Source: Chondrosia reniformis (lineage: Eukaryota > Porifera > Demospongiae > Chondrillida > Chondrillidae). From it: a stretch of DNA of 64,000 nucleotides. Positions 46,370 through 58,500 of this stretch are shown here, one piece after another. The DNA is taken from positions 1,606,501 to 1,670,500 of the forward strand of contig OX359193.1 in assembly GCA_947172415.1 (NCBI GenBank), written 5' to 3'. Positions within the stretch are counted from its first letter, which is position 1, and each line of letters begins with the position of its first letter. The position numbers and the translations under genes were made by a program. The notes beneath the pieces are model-generated. The model saw only the letters and a list, made by a program, of their open reading frames with translations. It did no database searches and had not been told where the DNA came from.

Positions 46370-49300
46370 TTAGAGCGATTTCTCCAGTTGCTGATTCTGT
46401 AACTCAAAGGAAACAGAAATTCTTGATTAGTATACGAAGCCTGATATATTCATAGGTTTAGCTGTTCCTTGGACTAACACATCAATTAGATAAGGGTCTT
46501 ACTCTTTCAACATCCGGTCCATTCGGTGAGAGGGCTACCAGCAACTGGTTGTAAAGCTGTGTGTGTTCAACAAAGCCAATTGCACAAAATGGAAACGGGA
46601 ACCTACATAGGATAGTGGAATGGGAATCAAACATAATAGAAATGCTCATTAGGAGGGACAAAGCAACTTTAAAGTAAGCTGTATTTAGCTATTAAGTAAT
46701 GTATTATATCAGTTGACCTGTAATTATCTACTAATAGACATAAACTATGATAGAATATTAACAAGTTTTGTATAAGATAAAAGACATACAGAAAATTGCA
46801 AGTTTGGCAAGAGGCCATACGTTATTTCAAAGTAAACTTAAACACCACTCTGTATCAATGGTATTTCATTATGTATCCATCTGATACTGTAATACTCCAC
46901 TGAACTATGTCTAGAGTTTACAGTTAAACTTGTATCATTGATCAGTATAAAGATACCAACTAACAGATTTATACATGTGTAAAAATACAGCAACTAGTGT
47001 AATGTGAGAAATCAAATTTAGCGAACCATATTATATACGCAAGCAATCTATTTGAATTTTGCGGAATACCTTTAAGAGGGTACATAGTGTAGTGACAGGG
47101 GAATGAACGGTTAAAGTGCCACACATAATATAAACTTGTGGGAGACCAGCCCTTTCCACAAGCCATCAATTACAATAACCTTTAACAAAACATTTTATTT
47201 TACTCCCTTCTGTAGGAATATAACCCATCATATATCAATTAAGGCCTAAAGGGAGAAAGATAAAATTGCCATGTTGCAGGTTTTGTTTCGTATAGCTCAA
47301 AATTAAAGTAATTTGATACCTTTAAATAAGGATGGATGTATAAAGTTGGTAACGTTCAAATAGGTAGATGGTGTTCAAACAGGTAGATGGTGTTCAAACA
47401 GGTAGATGGTGTTCAAACAGGTAGATGGTGTTCAAACAGGTAGATGGTGTTCAAACAGGTAGATGGTGTTCAAATAGGTAGATGGTGTTCAAATAGGTAG
47501 ATAGTGACCACATTCTGTGCTGTCCATTAATCATTAACACCATGACACATTTCAAGCATTGAAGCAAGGAAATTGTCGTGCCACTTGGGGAGCTAGTCGC
47601 ATACTGAGTTCAGGAGGATAATCTACAAACATGCGTTTACACATTTGAGGTAGTGCATGCTGACAGTGATGTTGCTGGTTTGACAGATTGTCTTCAGCTT
47701 GTAATACATGAGCCACATAGAGTAGTAAGAATTATCCTGGCTGTCATTATTGATTTGGATATTACCACACTCACTTCAAATTCAGTGTAATTAATGCTTA
47801 AAAGTTAGCTTTGGATGTTAAAGTCCCCTAATTTTTAATATATCTGATTAACACGGGCCATGTAAGGTATTAAGAATCAGCCTATATACATCTGATCAAC
47901 AAAAATCAGTAGATAAAGTAACATTTGCAGTGTTAATTGCCAAATGGAGCAGGTAGATTGTAAAACAGTGCTTCAAATGCAAACGGATGGTGGATTAGGA
48001 ATAAGACAATTGATCAAAAATACGATATGTTTACACCGTGGCATTTGTAGGAATATAAAGGATGAAAACATCTTACTCTGTCAGGGTTTTCCAAGGTGTA
48101 ACAATGACAAAAATGACTACATCTAAGATTGATAAATTCCTCAAGTCACTGTTAATTAAACTGTTACAGTTGACAGTACTTGAAACACCTTTAATATTAT
48201 CAAATGTAAAATTGATTGTTGCCAAGGTGACATTGTCATGTAGAACTGTAGGCGTCTCTGTACTACACTGATCTACAAGAGGAAAACCCTACAATAACTG
48301 AGGGTGTAAAGGGCAAACTACTACAGGTAGATTATACTTGCATTTTTATCATTCCCATGGTTACTATGGTTACCTATATAAGCCTGCCTTGGTAAATACT
48401 ATGTGGCATCTGATACAAATTTTGTATTTTGAAGCCATGTGAAGTTCTGAGCTATCATTTTAAGCTCAAATGTAACAGGATATTCTGGGACTAGGTAATG
48501 TTACACAGCATAAAGATGTAGCTATGTATACATAAATCCTCCTTTGTCCTAAAAACCAATTGTAACAACAACCTTTTAAGAAGCTTAGATAACTTTGAAG
48601 TAAAGCTTGCTAATTGTCATGCTAATCTCCAGTAGCGGTTGTCAAGGAAGCCTCAGCCCATTTCAGACCTCATGCACCTACGTACATAGTTTCCACTATA
48701 GGGGATATATAGTAACTTAAAATGAGGAGACTAAACTCTCATTCTACGGAGGAACACAGTATATGACCTTATTCGATTGACGCTTTGAAACTCACTGGAT
48801 TACCTAGATATACACAAAAGGGGTGTGTCCAACTGTGCCAATCCCTTTTGCAAACAGTACCTGATTCCTATAAACAGATTTATAGACTATTAGCACTTAT
48901 TGAAGATGCTACAGAAACCTTCTAGGGCACTCAGCCAATGCAATAAAATAGGACAGCAGTGGTAATTGGATAAAAGTGAACTTAACAAGTGAACCACACA
49001 AAGCAGCTATGCTACAAGTGCAGTCTATAGCTAATAGTGTGCAGTGACTGACAAATGACAAATCTGCTGTGGTTTGAAAGGTAATATTATTATGTATTTC
49101 AATTTAAACACAACTATGGGCAGTGATCCATGATATTAAGTTTTGGGCAATTTACCATATCTAAATATATCAAAATTCCACAGATCACTTGGAGAAGCAA
49201 ATTAGGAATAACAATATTCTTTAGTAGGTATATACCTATATCTATTAAAAGGATGACTGCTGTACAGTGAATTTATAGATGTGCAAAAGGAATTAACAAA

Positions 49301-50520
49301 ACGAATTGAGAGGAGTTACCTCAGTTTGAAATAAACGAGTGAAACATTACCTCATGATAAACTCCATTGTCTGAAAGTTTATGATTCTAAAAAATTGGAG
49401 ATTTGAACAATTCGTTTAACAATGTAAGGCTTATTACAGGATTGAATAACTTTGGGGGGGGGGGAGGGGGGGGAGTATCAATATCACAGATAAGGAAACT
49501 ATATCCATATAGCTATATACGTACATCCCTACTTAGAGAGTACTACCGTATTCTGGGTATCCCTGTAAAGTGAAGCCTGTTTAGGACAAGTGGAAACATT
49601 CCAATTTGGCATTCATCTTCTAATCAACTGGTCCCAGTGTATGCAAATAATGTTCAGTTGGAATTTTTAGTGTATCTGAATGAAATAAAATATTTAAAAA
49701 AAATAATGATGAAATTCCATTCTACTTAAACAGGTAGACTGCCAGTGGGCCAGTATACATGTAAGGAAAATGAGTGCAGTTGACAATAGCATGCACAGCG
49801 AGTGGGAGTGAATTTTGTTCCCAAAGTTTATTTCTTTGAAATAGTATCACTTCTAAACGTCTAAAGACACAGTTTTTGACTTGAATTTCTTGTAATCTTA
49901 TGCTTCTTCTTCAGTTAAACTACATCTTTAGACACTCAAAAGAGAATGAAAGAGAGACCCTATCATCAACAAGTTTGATTTAGTTGGAAGAAACCCGCAC
50001 CACATTTTTTGTTGCACTCTTTAAGAAAATTTACTGTTAGAATAAACACATCACTCAAATCACACATCCACTAAATTAAAAAGGAATACATAATTGCAAA
50101 ACCTCACTTTAAAGTCTAATTTGGGAATTACTTTAGAGCTACATGTGCGTATATTGTAAACACACATATACACACATAGGTATAATGAAAAATCACTATA
50201 GTGACTTATGGGCCTTTGTATTGCATGTGTCACTCTATAAATATTATTAAATGTTTTTATTATATACATATACCATACTGTTGGCTATATAGATATATCT
50301 TATACTACTTATAGTTCAAACTGATGTATACATACACAAGTGCATTACTCTCCCTGGCAAGTCTCAGGAAATGGTACAACTCAGGTTTGAACAAAAACGC
50401 TGTAGTGATTCAGCATGTCCTAGGGCTGCTTCTAACAGTCCACAAGTAAAGAGGGTATACGGCTGTAAGTGTAACAGTTACATGCGAATTATACACATCT
50501 ATCAATACCTGTTTTCGCAT
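46370..50520 (-). CDS. Putative small five-exon gene, about 91 residues, family unknown
   Basis: A phase-consistent minus-strand chain: 50509-50520 (MRKQ), 50381-50462, 47643-47697, 46503-46602, 46370-46396 (ending NQQLEKSL and TAA). Each junction has GT and AG; introns are 46, 2683, 1040 and 106 bp. Peptide parts: PYTLFTCGLLEAALGHAES, LQRFCSNL, EDNLSNQQHHCQHALPQ, FCAIGFVEHTQLYNQLLVAL, SPNGPDVER. The helical Leu/Ala-rich segments look like protein, but I recognise no family. Exon 3 can also read on past GTGTAA to a TGA (adding KRMFVDYPPELSMRLAPQ and more), an alternative 3' end. The start sits beside a GC-rich patch (50560-50790) that could be its promoter. Chance alignment of short frames cannot be excluded. 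Confidence 0.35.
47345..47505. repeat. 19-bp minisatellite, about 9 copies
   Basis: Unit AGGTAGATGGTGTTCAAAC (also AAAT variants). Lies in the intron between exons 3 and 4 of the putative small gene, otherwise intergenic. Confidence 0.93.
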
Positions 50521-52560
50521 AGGAATTTCATGTTCCGATGGCAAAAACAAGTGAAAGTGTTCGAAAGTTACTAGGAAAGTCAGTTATTCTTTTCCGGGTT
50601 ATCCCCGAAAATATAGGATATTGCTTATGTCTCAAGACAACCCCCGTTTTCAGTAGGTGTCGGGGTGTCATCACCGGTCACACTTAGGAATTACTATCAC
50701 AAAGTGGTTAAAAGAGGTGAGAAAGACCAGTATGGGAGCGCCACCTCCTCAGTCCCAAAGGCGACTGCTTAATCACCAGGTGACTGAACTTTAATAACAT
50801 TCATGAACAGTTGGGTATAATTGGTTAATGTTTTGTAAACAAGGGAGATTACCAAATTCTTGACCACCACAAAACAGACTGGGTGTCTGAATAATGTTAG
50901 AACCTAACTAAAAACTATAGCCAGTGATTAGTGTGGTCTGTGGTACGATTTGGAGTCAGCAGATAGTACATACCGTATCGGTTCTACAGGGGTCGGAAGA
51001 TGATAATCAAGTCGATAGAAAATCAAGTTAAATCAAGTCGAAATCTCACCTGACGATACCTTGGGATCAACTTGTTTCAAAGCATAACATTCCTAAATTA
51101 ATAAGTATATAGGCGATAGAAAATTAACTGTTGTCTCAGCGGTCAACAAAGAGGGAATACTTTATTATGTCACTAAGGGAATACGGCTGTATACAATGAT
51201 ACAAAGAGTGACAAATATAGACACTCTTGACAAAAGATTGACAAACTAGTACTCTCTACTCTTGGTGACATAATAAAGTATACAGCTACCGTACATCCCG
51301 TTCACTTTTGCTGTAATAAACGATTACTGTATCATGAGGAATATTAATTTCCAACAAAATAAGTCGGGTGATTTACAAATTTATTAGTTGTACTACATAT
51401 TGAGGTTTAACTGATTTAAGGTGAAGGCCCAACTGGTCCATATGAGGATAAACTGTATTCTGAATCTCCGCTAGGCACTACATACGCTCACTAATGAATG
51501 GGATAGCCATCTATAAATATATACAGAAGGAAATGCAAGGAAGTATTGATTTGCATGTAAAAGATCGTTTGACCTGTTTAAATACATAAAAGTGCCTCTA
51601 TAACCTAATTAGTTATCAGAAAGTGTCCTCGAGACCTTTATTGGATGTAAAAGGGTATATATAGGAGGCTTCTATCACCAGCACTACATATATATACATA
51701 TATACATATATATACGTTGTGATGACATGACAGACGGTGGTTGCCGTTTTCATGATATAATTATATAGTATAAATTATATACGTATATATACATAAACTA
51801 CTATGAACGCAACAAATACCCACTATTGTTCCACATACTATTATATGCATATACACATACATAGGTACTACATATAAGAGGTAGTTGTAGTACCAGCTAT
51901 CATTTTCATCCATTTAGTTCATCACTGAGACAATTTTCAAACATACATTACAAATAACAAAACAAAACAACTGTAAATTATAATGAAAGCGCTACTGGCA
52001 GAGTAAAACAATTGAAAACGGATAACAGAGGTACAATTAGCTAAATGGAAGTTCATTACTTGCACATTTATACTGAAAATTACCAAGTAAGTATTGAATG
52101 GTATAAGCTAACATATTTATAACTTTTCGTTTAAAGAGGCTATTACCTAATTATGCTGACTAAGCATTAAATGGGATTTGACGTATTAGTATATTAAAAG
52201 CAACTTAATTGTGCATTACATGTAGACGATACATCAAACCTTAAATAGTGTCGCTGCGTATGGTTGGCGAACGTGTATGATATCTGCATCCTTAATAAGT
52301 AATTGCAAGTGCTATTATTATTGTTATAATTGTATACGGATATAAAACGTCATTATATATACATACGTAACTTACAGATTACATTCTACCTTCGCATCAG
52401 AAACCATTTTTCGCTTATTGCGCAACGCAAGCAGAAGTGTGTGTTAATATAATTCGGTCTTGCATGTATGTACATGTATATACAAAAAAGAAATCATAAT
52501 TTAAAGAAGACATTTATATCAATCAGTTAAAGTGCTGAAATGACTTGTATTTTTTTATAA
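50521..52560. other. GC-rich patch and intergenic DNA downstream of PITPNM
   Basis: 50560-50790 is GC-richer than its surroundings and looks like a promoter. It holds a + frame starting MGAPPPQSQRRLLNHQ (50732-50779) that ends at a GTGACT donor-like site with no convincing next exon, and another + frame with RNYYHKVVKRGEKDQYG. 51158-51280 carries a 20-bp inverted repeat. The remainder is AT-rich with TATA-rich simple sequence and no gene. Confidence 0.4.
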
Positions 52561-55500
52561 TTAGGTCCTAGATTTGACTTTTCTGGTTTCGCTAGGATTG
52601 TGGCCAGTGTTGGGAGGCATCTGAAAAGAAAGGTAGGCGCCTCGAAGAGAACTATGGTGCATATTTTGCTGATCAAGAGGTTGTTTAGAGCTCACAAGAT
52701 TCTGTGTATGAAGCTGGTAGTTATCTTCTATTACCTGTAGAGAGATAAGAATACACATTAAACACAAAAATAACAAAGTTGTCTAAACATCTTTACCTAC
52801 ATAGGTACGTAGGTATACCATACCAGCTGTTGTTAAATCAATAAAGGCTAACATGGATTTTGACTAGGAGTAATTATTCAATACTTGAGCTGTGTGGTGT
52901 GATAGAGAGCAGAATGATATACTAACCTGATAAACATTCCTTGTGGTTTTCCTGGCTGTCTTAGTTTGTCCTTTGTTAATGATAAAAATCTGGTCTGGCT
53001 GTAGACCAAGATCTTGATACAACTGGAGATCCTTCAGCGCTCCATATGCAGCACGGATTGTTATTTTATTCTAAAATAAAATAACATGTGCAACTATTGT
53101 GAAACATTTACTTCAATTCAGTAAAACTGGGAGATCCATCAGTCCATAGATGCTACTTTGACTTACCTACAATATACATGTTCATAATAGTCAAAGTGAT
53201 AATCAAACCACAACTGTTTTATCAATTTTAGTCATTTAAAGGAGAAAATCATGACAGATAAATAAATGTAGGGAATCAAATCCAAGGAACTTGCTAACCT
53301 AAGACTGCCCACAGCTCAATTAATTTTATTTCCCACCCATACTATCTTAAGGCCTTACTTTAATTTTACTAAACCAAATAAGCTGTTGCATACAAATGGA
53401 TGACTTGAACAAGAACATACTGTATCAAGTGAGATCATAAAGTTGGAGCTATCCGGCAGGTGCATGTGCACAGGGAGGAGTTATTAACAGAGCATCAAAT
53501 TGAGGAGCAAAGTAGTATATTAGTGGATAGGGTACAGTTTTAGAAATTTGAAAGTACATACAACTACAGTATGCCAATAACCTCTTTTATCAGTCTTCCG
53601 AGGTACATCTTCTTGTGTTGGGAGAGATCCTTTGAGATGGATTCACTGAATGAGAGAATGCCAAGGGGAAAGTTGTGTGTTTCTAACCATCGCACTACTG
53701 TCTCCTTCTGAAACTCAGGTCGAGAGGAAATATAGATAACCAGGTGCCCAACACTTTGGTAGTGCCTGGCAAAATTGACAAAATGAATCATAACAATCCA
53801 TAATTCAGAGAATTGACTTAATTATACAATAAATGGACACTACCAAAACAGAAATACAATAGGTTAAGTGTGATTAGTTGATACAATAATTAAGTTATCA
53901 TATATTATACATAGCCTACATTGCTTTAGAGGCATATTCAAGGATATTAATGATCCTTTGTCACACTTCCCACACAGGGAAAAACATAAGCTATCTGTAA
54001 ATGTATCATTCTTTAAATAACTCCTTGCCAGAGAGAAGCTTGTTTTTCCAAGTATAATACTGTACCAAATAACTCTACATATGATAAATAACGACAAACA
54101 CCAGGCAAATGCCAGTCTAGAGGCCTATTGCATACCGACTGGAGAAGAATGTCTCACCAGAACTTGGAATTCATTACAGTTAAAGAAAATATAAAGTTAG
54201 TTGGCTTCTTGTATACATATCTAGGGCTTCTGGTGGGGAACACTTGAATATGCACTTACCAATTTTTTCATGCTACATAGGCATACATAAGATACATGCA
54301 AGGGCTTCCTTCAAGAGTGAAGGTAGTGCTAGCATCAAGCTAACAACACTAGTCTAACAACACAATAAAGGGAAAGTAATTACAGAAGTCATATATAAGA
54401 CCCTATAACTATAACATCATACAACAGTTTTATGGACTCAGGAAATTGTATCAATGAAATACAAAGAAAAATTAGGTCACATTCTCATCTCTGGGGAGGA
54501 TGAACTTTGGATGGATAAACTTAGGACAGAAATAAAATTGGGACAGGGAAGGGATGAGGTTGGGATAGGGGAAGGGATGAGGTTGGGATAGGGGCAGGGA
54601 TGAGGTTGGGATAGGGAAAGGGATGAGGTTGGGATAGGGAAAGGGATGAGGTTGGGATAGGGGCAGGGATGAGGTTGGGATAGGGAAGGGATGAGGTTGG
54701 GACAGGGAAGGGATGAGGTTGGGATAGGGGCAGGGATGAGGTTGGGATAGGGAAGGGATGAGGTTGGGATAGGGAAGGGATGAGGTTGGGATAGGGGCAG
54801 GGATGAGGTTGGGATAGGGAAGGGATGAGGTTGGGACAGGGAAGGGATGAGGTTGGGATAGGGGCAGGGATGAGGTTGGGATAGGGAAAGGGATGAGGTT
54901 GGGATAGGGGCAGGGATGAGGTTGGGATAGGGAAGGGATGAGGTTGGGACAGGGAAAGGGATGAGGTTGGGACAGGGAAAGGGATGAGGTTGGGACAGGG
55001 GAAGGGATGAGGTTGGGACAGGGGAAGGGATGAGTTTGGGATAGGGAAGGGACTAGGTTGGGACAGGGAAATGAGACATGCATACTTGGGTTAGAAGAAG
55101 GATTAGAAGGAGTAGGTAAAGTGACAACGGCATTTTACTGAGTCTAAAAATAGGTGTATATTTTAGCTTCTTCAAGTACATGCATTACTAAATGTTATTA
55201 CTAAATGCATTCATGAAGGAATGTAAACCCAGCCTTTGAAACAACAGACATTTGACTGTAGGAACACTAAATTAACAGAATGTTAAAAAACTACTAAATA
55301 CTAACAAATGGTTGAATGTTTCCTTACCAAACAACTTCTGCTGATCCAGATATTAACTTGGGGTCCTTTCCAGTGACTGTAAAAGTGGCTGCAAAAGATC
55401 CATCAATTGAGAAGACAGAAGCATTGGTGCGATGGTGTACCACAGCCATGTGACAGTCAGCTGACGAATTATCACCTCTACATACATACCCAAGCATAAA

Positions 55501-58500
55501 TAACTTTACATTCCAATAACAAGAGACATCACCAACAGAGGTATTTCATTATTAATGATGTCAATAAGTGTGGCCAGATGAAGGGTTGTATCATTATGAC
55601 ATCAAGACCTGCAACAATTAACTGGTTGTTCACTATAATGTACAATTTGGAACAGGTCATTCAATAAAAACCTAGGCAAACATTGTTATAGAGGTTATTT
55701 GAGCTATACACATTGTAAACTCTAATTTTTCCTCCTGAAACATATATCTAAAGATACTTCCCACCACTCTCAAAGGTATGAAATTAGAAACAACCTAACC
55801 AGATATATACAAGATATTCAATAAGATATTCATATATACAAACACAATAGATAGACAATTTCTCATATCAGGATACGGGAAATAGATATATCACACTGTG
55901 TATCCACACTCCTCACTCACTGACAGGTACCACATAAAGTACATACGTAGGTGACCTATGAGGTCATATAGGGTTCACAAACATAATGCATATATCCTTA
56001 CATAAAATTACATTAGTAGAGAGATCACCTTTTTTACTATCATAAAGATACTATAGAATGAACTTCTATATATATAGGCAAAATATTTCTGATTCAAGTA
56101 TAACCCCAAATTTAACCATTACGCATAGTATTACATGTGAAATAGAACTCATTTAAAGAAATCTTACACCATTTATTGGGACTGCCACGGTAACTAATAT
56201 AAGCACAATACTATCACTTAAGAGTACAATCAATCACATTAATGTCTGTGCAACCATAAAATCACACCACTTATGAATATTAAGCATTTTAAAATATTTC
56301 ATATGACCTGAAATGGTATATGGGAGTACTGGCATTCCAAATGAGTAACTGTGTTTGACCCAGTGTACCAGTACACCAGTGTACCAGAGCACCAGTGTAC
56401 CAGAGCACCAGTGTACCAGAGCACCAGTGTGCCAGTACACCAGTGTACCAGAGCACCAGTGTGCCAGTACACCAGTGTACCAGAGCACCAGTGTACCAGT
56501 GTACCAGAGCACCAGTGTACCAGTGTGCCAGAGCACCAGTGTACCAGAGCACCAGTGTACCAGTGTGCCAGAGCACCAGTGTACCAGAGCACCAGTACAC
56601 CAGAGTGCCAGTACACCAGTGTACCAGAGCGCCAGTGCACCAGTGTACCAGAGCGCCAGTACACCAGTGTACCAGAGCGCCAGTACACCAGTGTACCAGA
56701 GCGCCAGTACACCAGTGTACCAGAGCGCCAGTGTACCAGAGCACCAGTACACCAGTGTACCAGAGCGCCAGTACACCAGTGTACCAGAGCACCAGTGTAC
56801 CAGAGCACCAGTACACCAGTGTACCAGAGCGCCAGTACACCAGTGTACCAGAGCGCCAGTACACCAGTGTACCAGAGCGCCAGTACACCAGTAACAGTTC
56901 AGTATATCTTCCAGTGATTATTCACTTCTTCATAAAAACAGAAACTTGTCCTCAATTCAGACTACTGTACATTCAGTGGAGAATACCACCAGTACACCAG
57001 TGTACCAGAGCGCCAGTACACCAGTGTACCAGAGCGCCAGTACACCAGTGTACCAGTGTGCCAGTACACCAGTGTACCAGAGCACCAGTGTGCCAGTACA
57101 CCAGTGTACCAGAGCACCAGTGTACCAGTGTACCAGAGCACCAGTGTACCAGTGTGCCAGAGCACCAGTGTACCAGAGCACCAGTGTACCAGTGTGCCAG
57201 AGCACCAGTGTACCAGAGCACCAGTACACCAGAGTGCCAGTACACCAGTGTACCAGAGCGCCAGTGCACCAGTGTACCAGAGCGCCAGTACACCAGTGTA
57301 CCAGAGCGCCAGTACACCAGTGTACCAGAGCGCCAGTACACCAGTGTACCAGAGCGCCAGTGTACCAGAGCACCAGTACACCAGTGTACCAGAGCGCCAG
57401 TACACCAGTGTACCAGAGCACCAGTGTACCAGAGCACCAGTACACCAGTGTACCAGAGCGCCAGTACACCAGTGTACCAGAGCGCCAGTACACCAGTGTA
57501 CCAGAGCGCCAGTACACCAGTAACAGTTCAGTATATCTTCCAGTGATTATTCACTTCTTCATAAAAACAGAAACTTGTCCTCAATTCAGACTACTGTACA
57601 TTCAGTGGAGAATACCACGTATAATATACAATCACAACCAAAGTCTCAATAATAACACCATTTTTCATTCTCTTATAATTTAGTTTCTCTTGTAAATATG
57701 CAATCTTAATACATGATGGGGTTTGTATGGAGCCAACTTATTAAAGTATGCAACAGAAATGATAAAACTACTAATAAACAAGTCAAATAAATGGTAACAA
57801 GCCACACACTGTAATACGTACTTAATCACACTGTGCCACACATTTTGCAATATATATGTGAGCACACTTACCTGACTACAAACTTGATGGGATACATTCC
57901 CTCAGAAAGCTGCTTCTCCTTAGGTATGCAGTAGGTCACTCGACCCTGCTTATCTGTAATTACTGTGTCAAACAGCACCCAAATGCCATTTGGAGGGTTT
58001 GTAAGTATATACACGTTAACCTGTAGAGGCAAACTTATGATCCTTAATGTATATATATACGTACGTACGTACGTATGTACTGTAAACCATTAAACCATAA
58101 CATACACTTTAATACATTTATACAGCTAATGATTCAAATCTAATGAGATTGGTATATACGTAGTGCTTTAGTTATATAAATGGAGGAGACCTCGACAGAC
58201 AAAAAGTATATAAAAGCAGAACAAATGTAATAGTTTTAGTCAATGACTTAACAACAACACACATTTAATGGAATTATTATCTGGCTCAATTAGTAATTGA
58301 TATTCAATAAACCAGAACAAGTACATTAACCTTTGAAGAGTAACATTTGAAACTTGACTACACTTGAAAATACATACCAGCATTTCAGTATATACAATTA
58401 CAATGGTTTTTAATACATCTTCTACACTTAATAATGAGTGTCAGGCATGTGAGTTGATTATAAGCTTATAGCCTCTATTACAAATAGCAACAACCAACAA

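Noticed and set aside
47944-48271. Open frames on both strands (60-69 residues)
   Set aside because: Both strands equally open in AT-rich DNA and no fit to the neighbouring exon chain.
49353-49388. Exon-like minus segment (NHKLSDNGVYHE) with AG and GT borders
   Set aside because: Its phase 0 borders clash with the phase 1 junction of the putative small gene; 36 bp is too short to stand alone.
54472-55083. 203-residue Ser/Pro/His/Asn repeat frame
   Set aside because: Antisense reading of the G-rich minisatellite.
56234-57683. Overlapping frames of up to 383 residues on both strands
   Set aside because: Several frames on both strands are open because the short units lack stops; no domain, no splice logic, and it lies inside a PITPNM intron.
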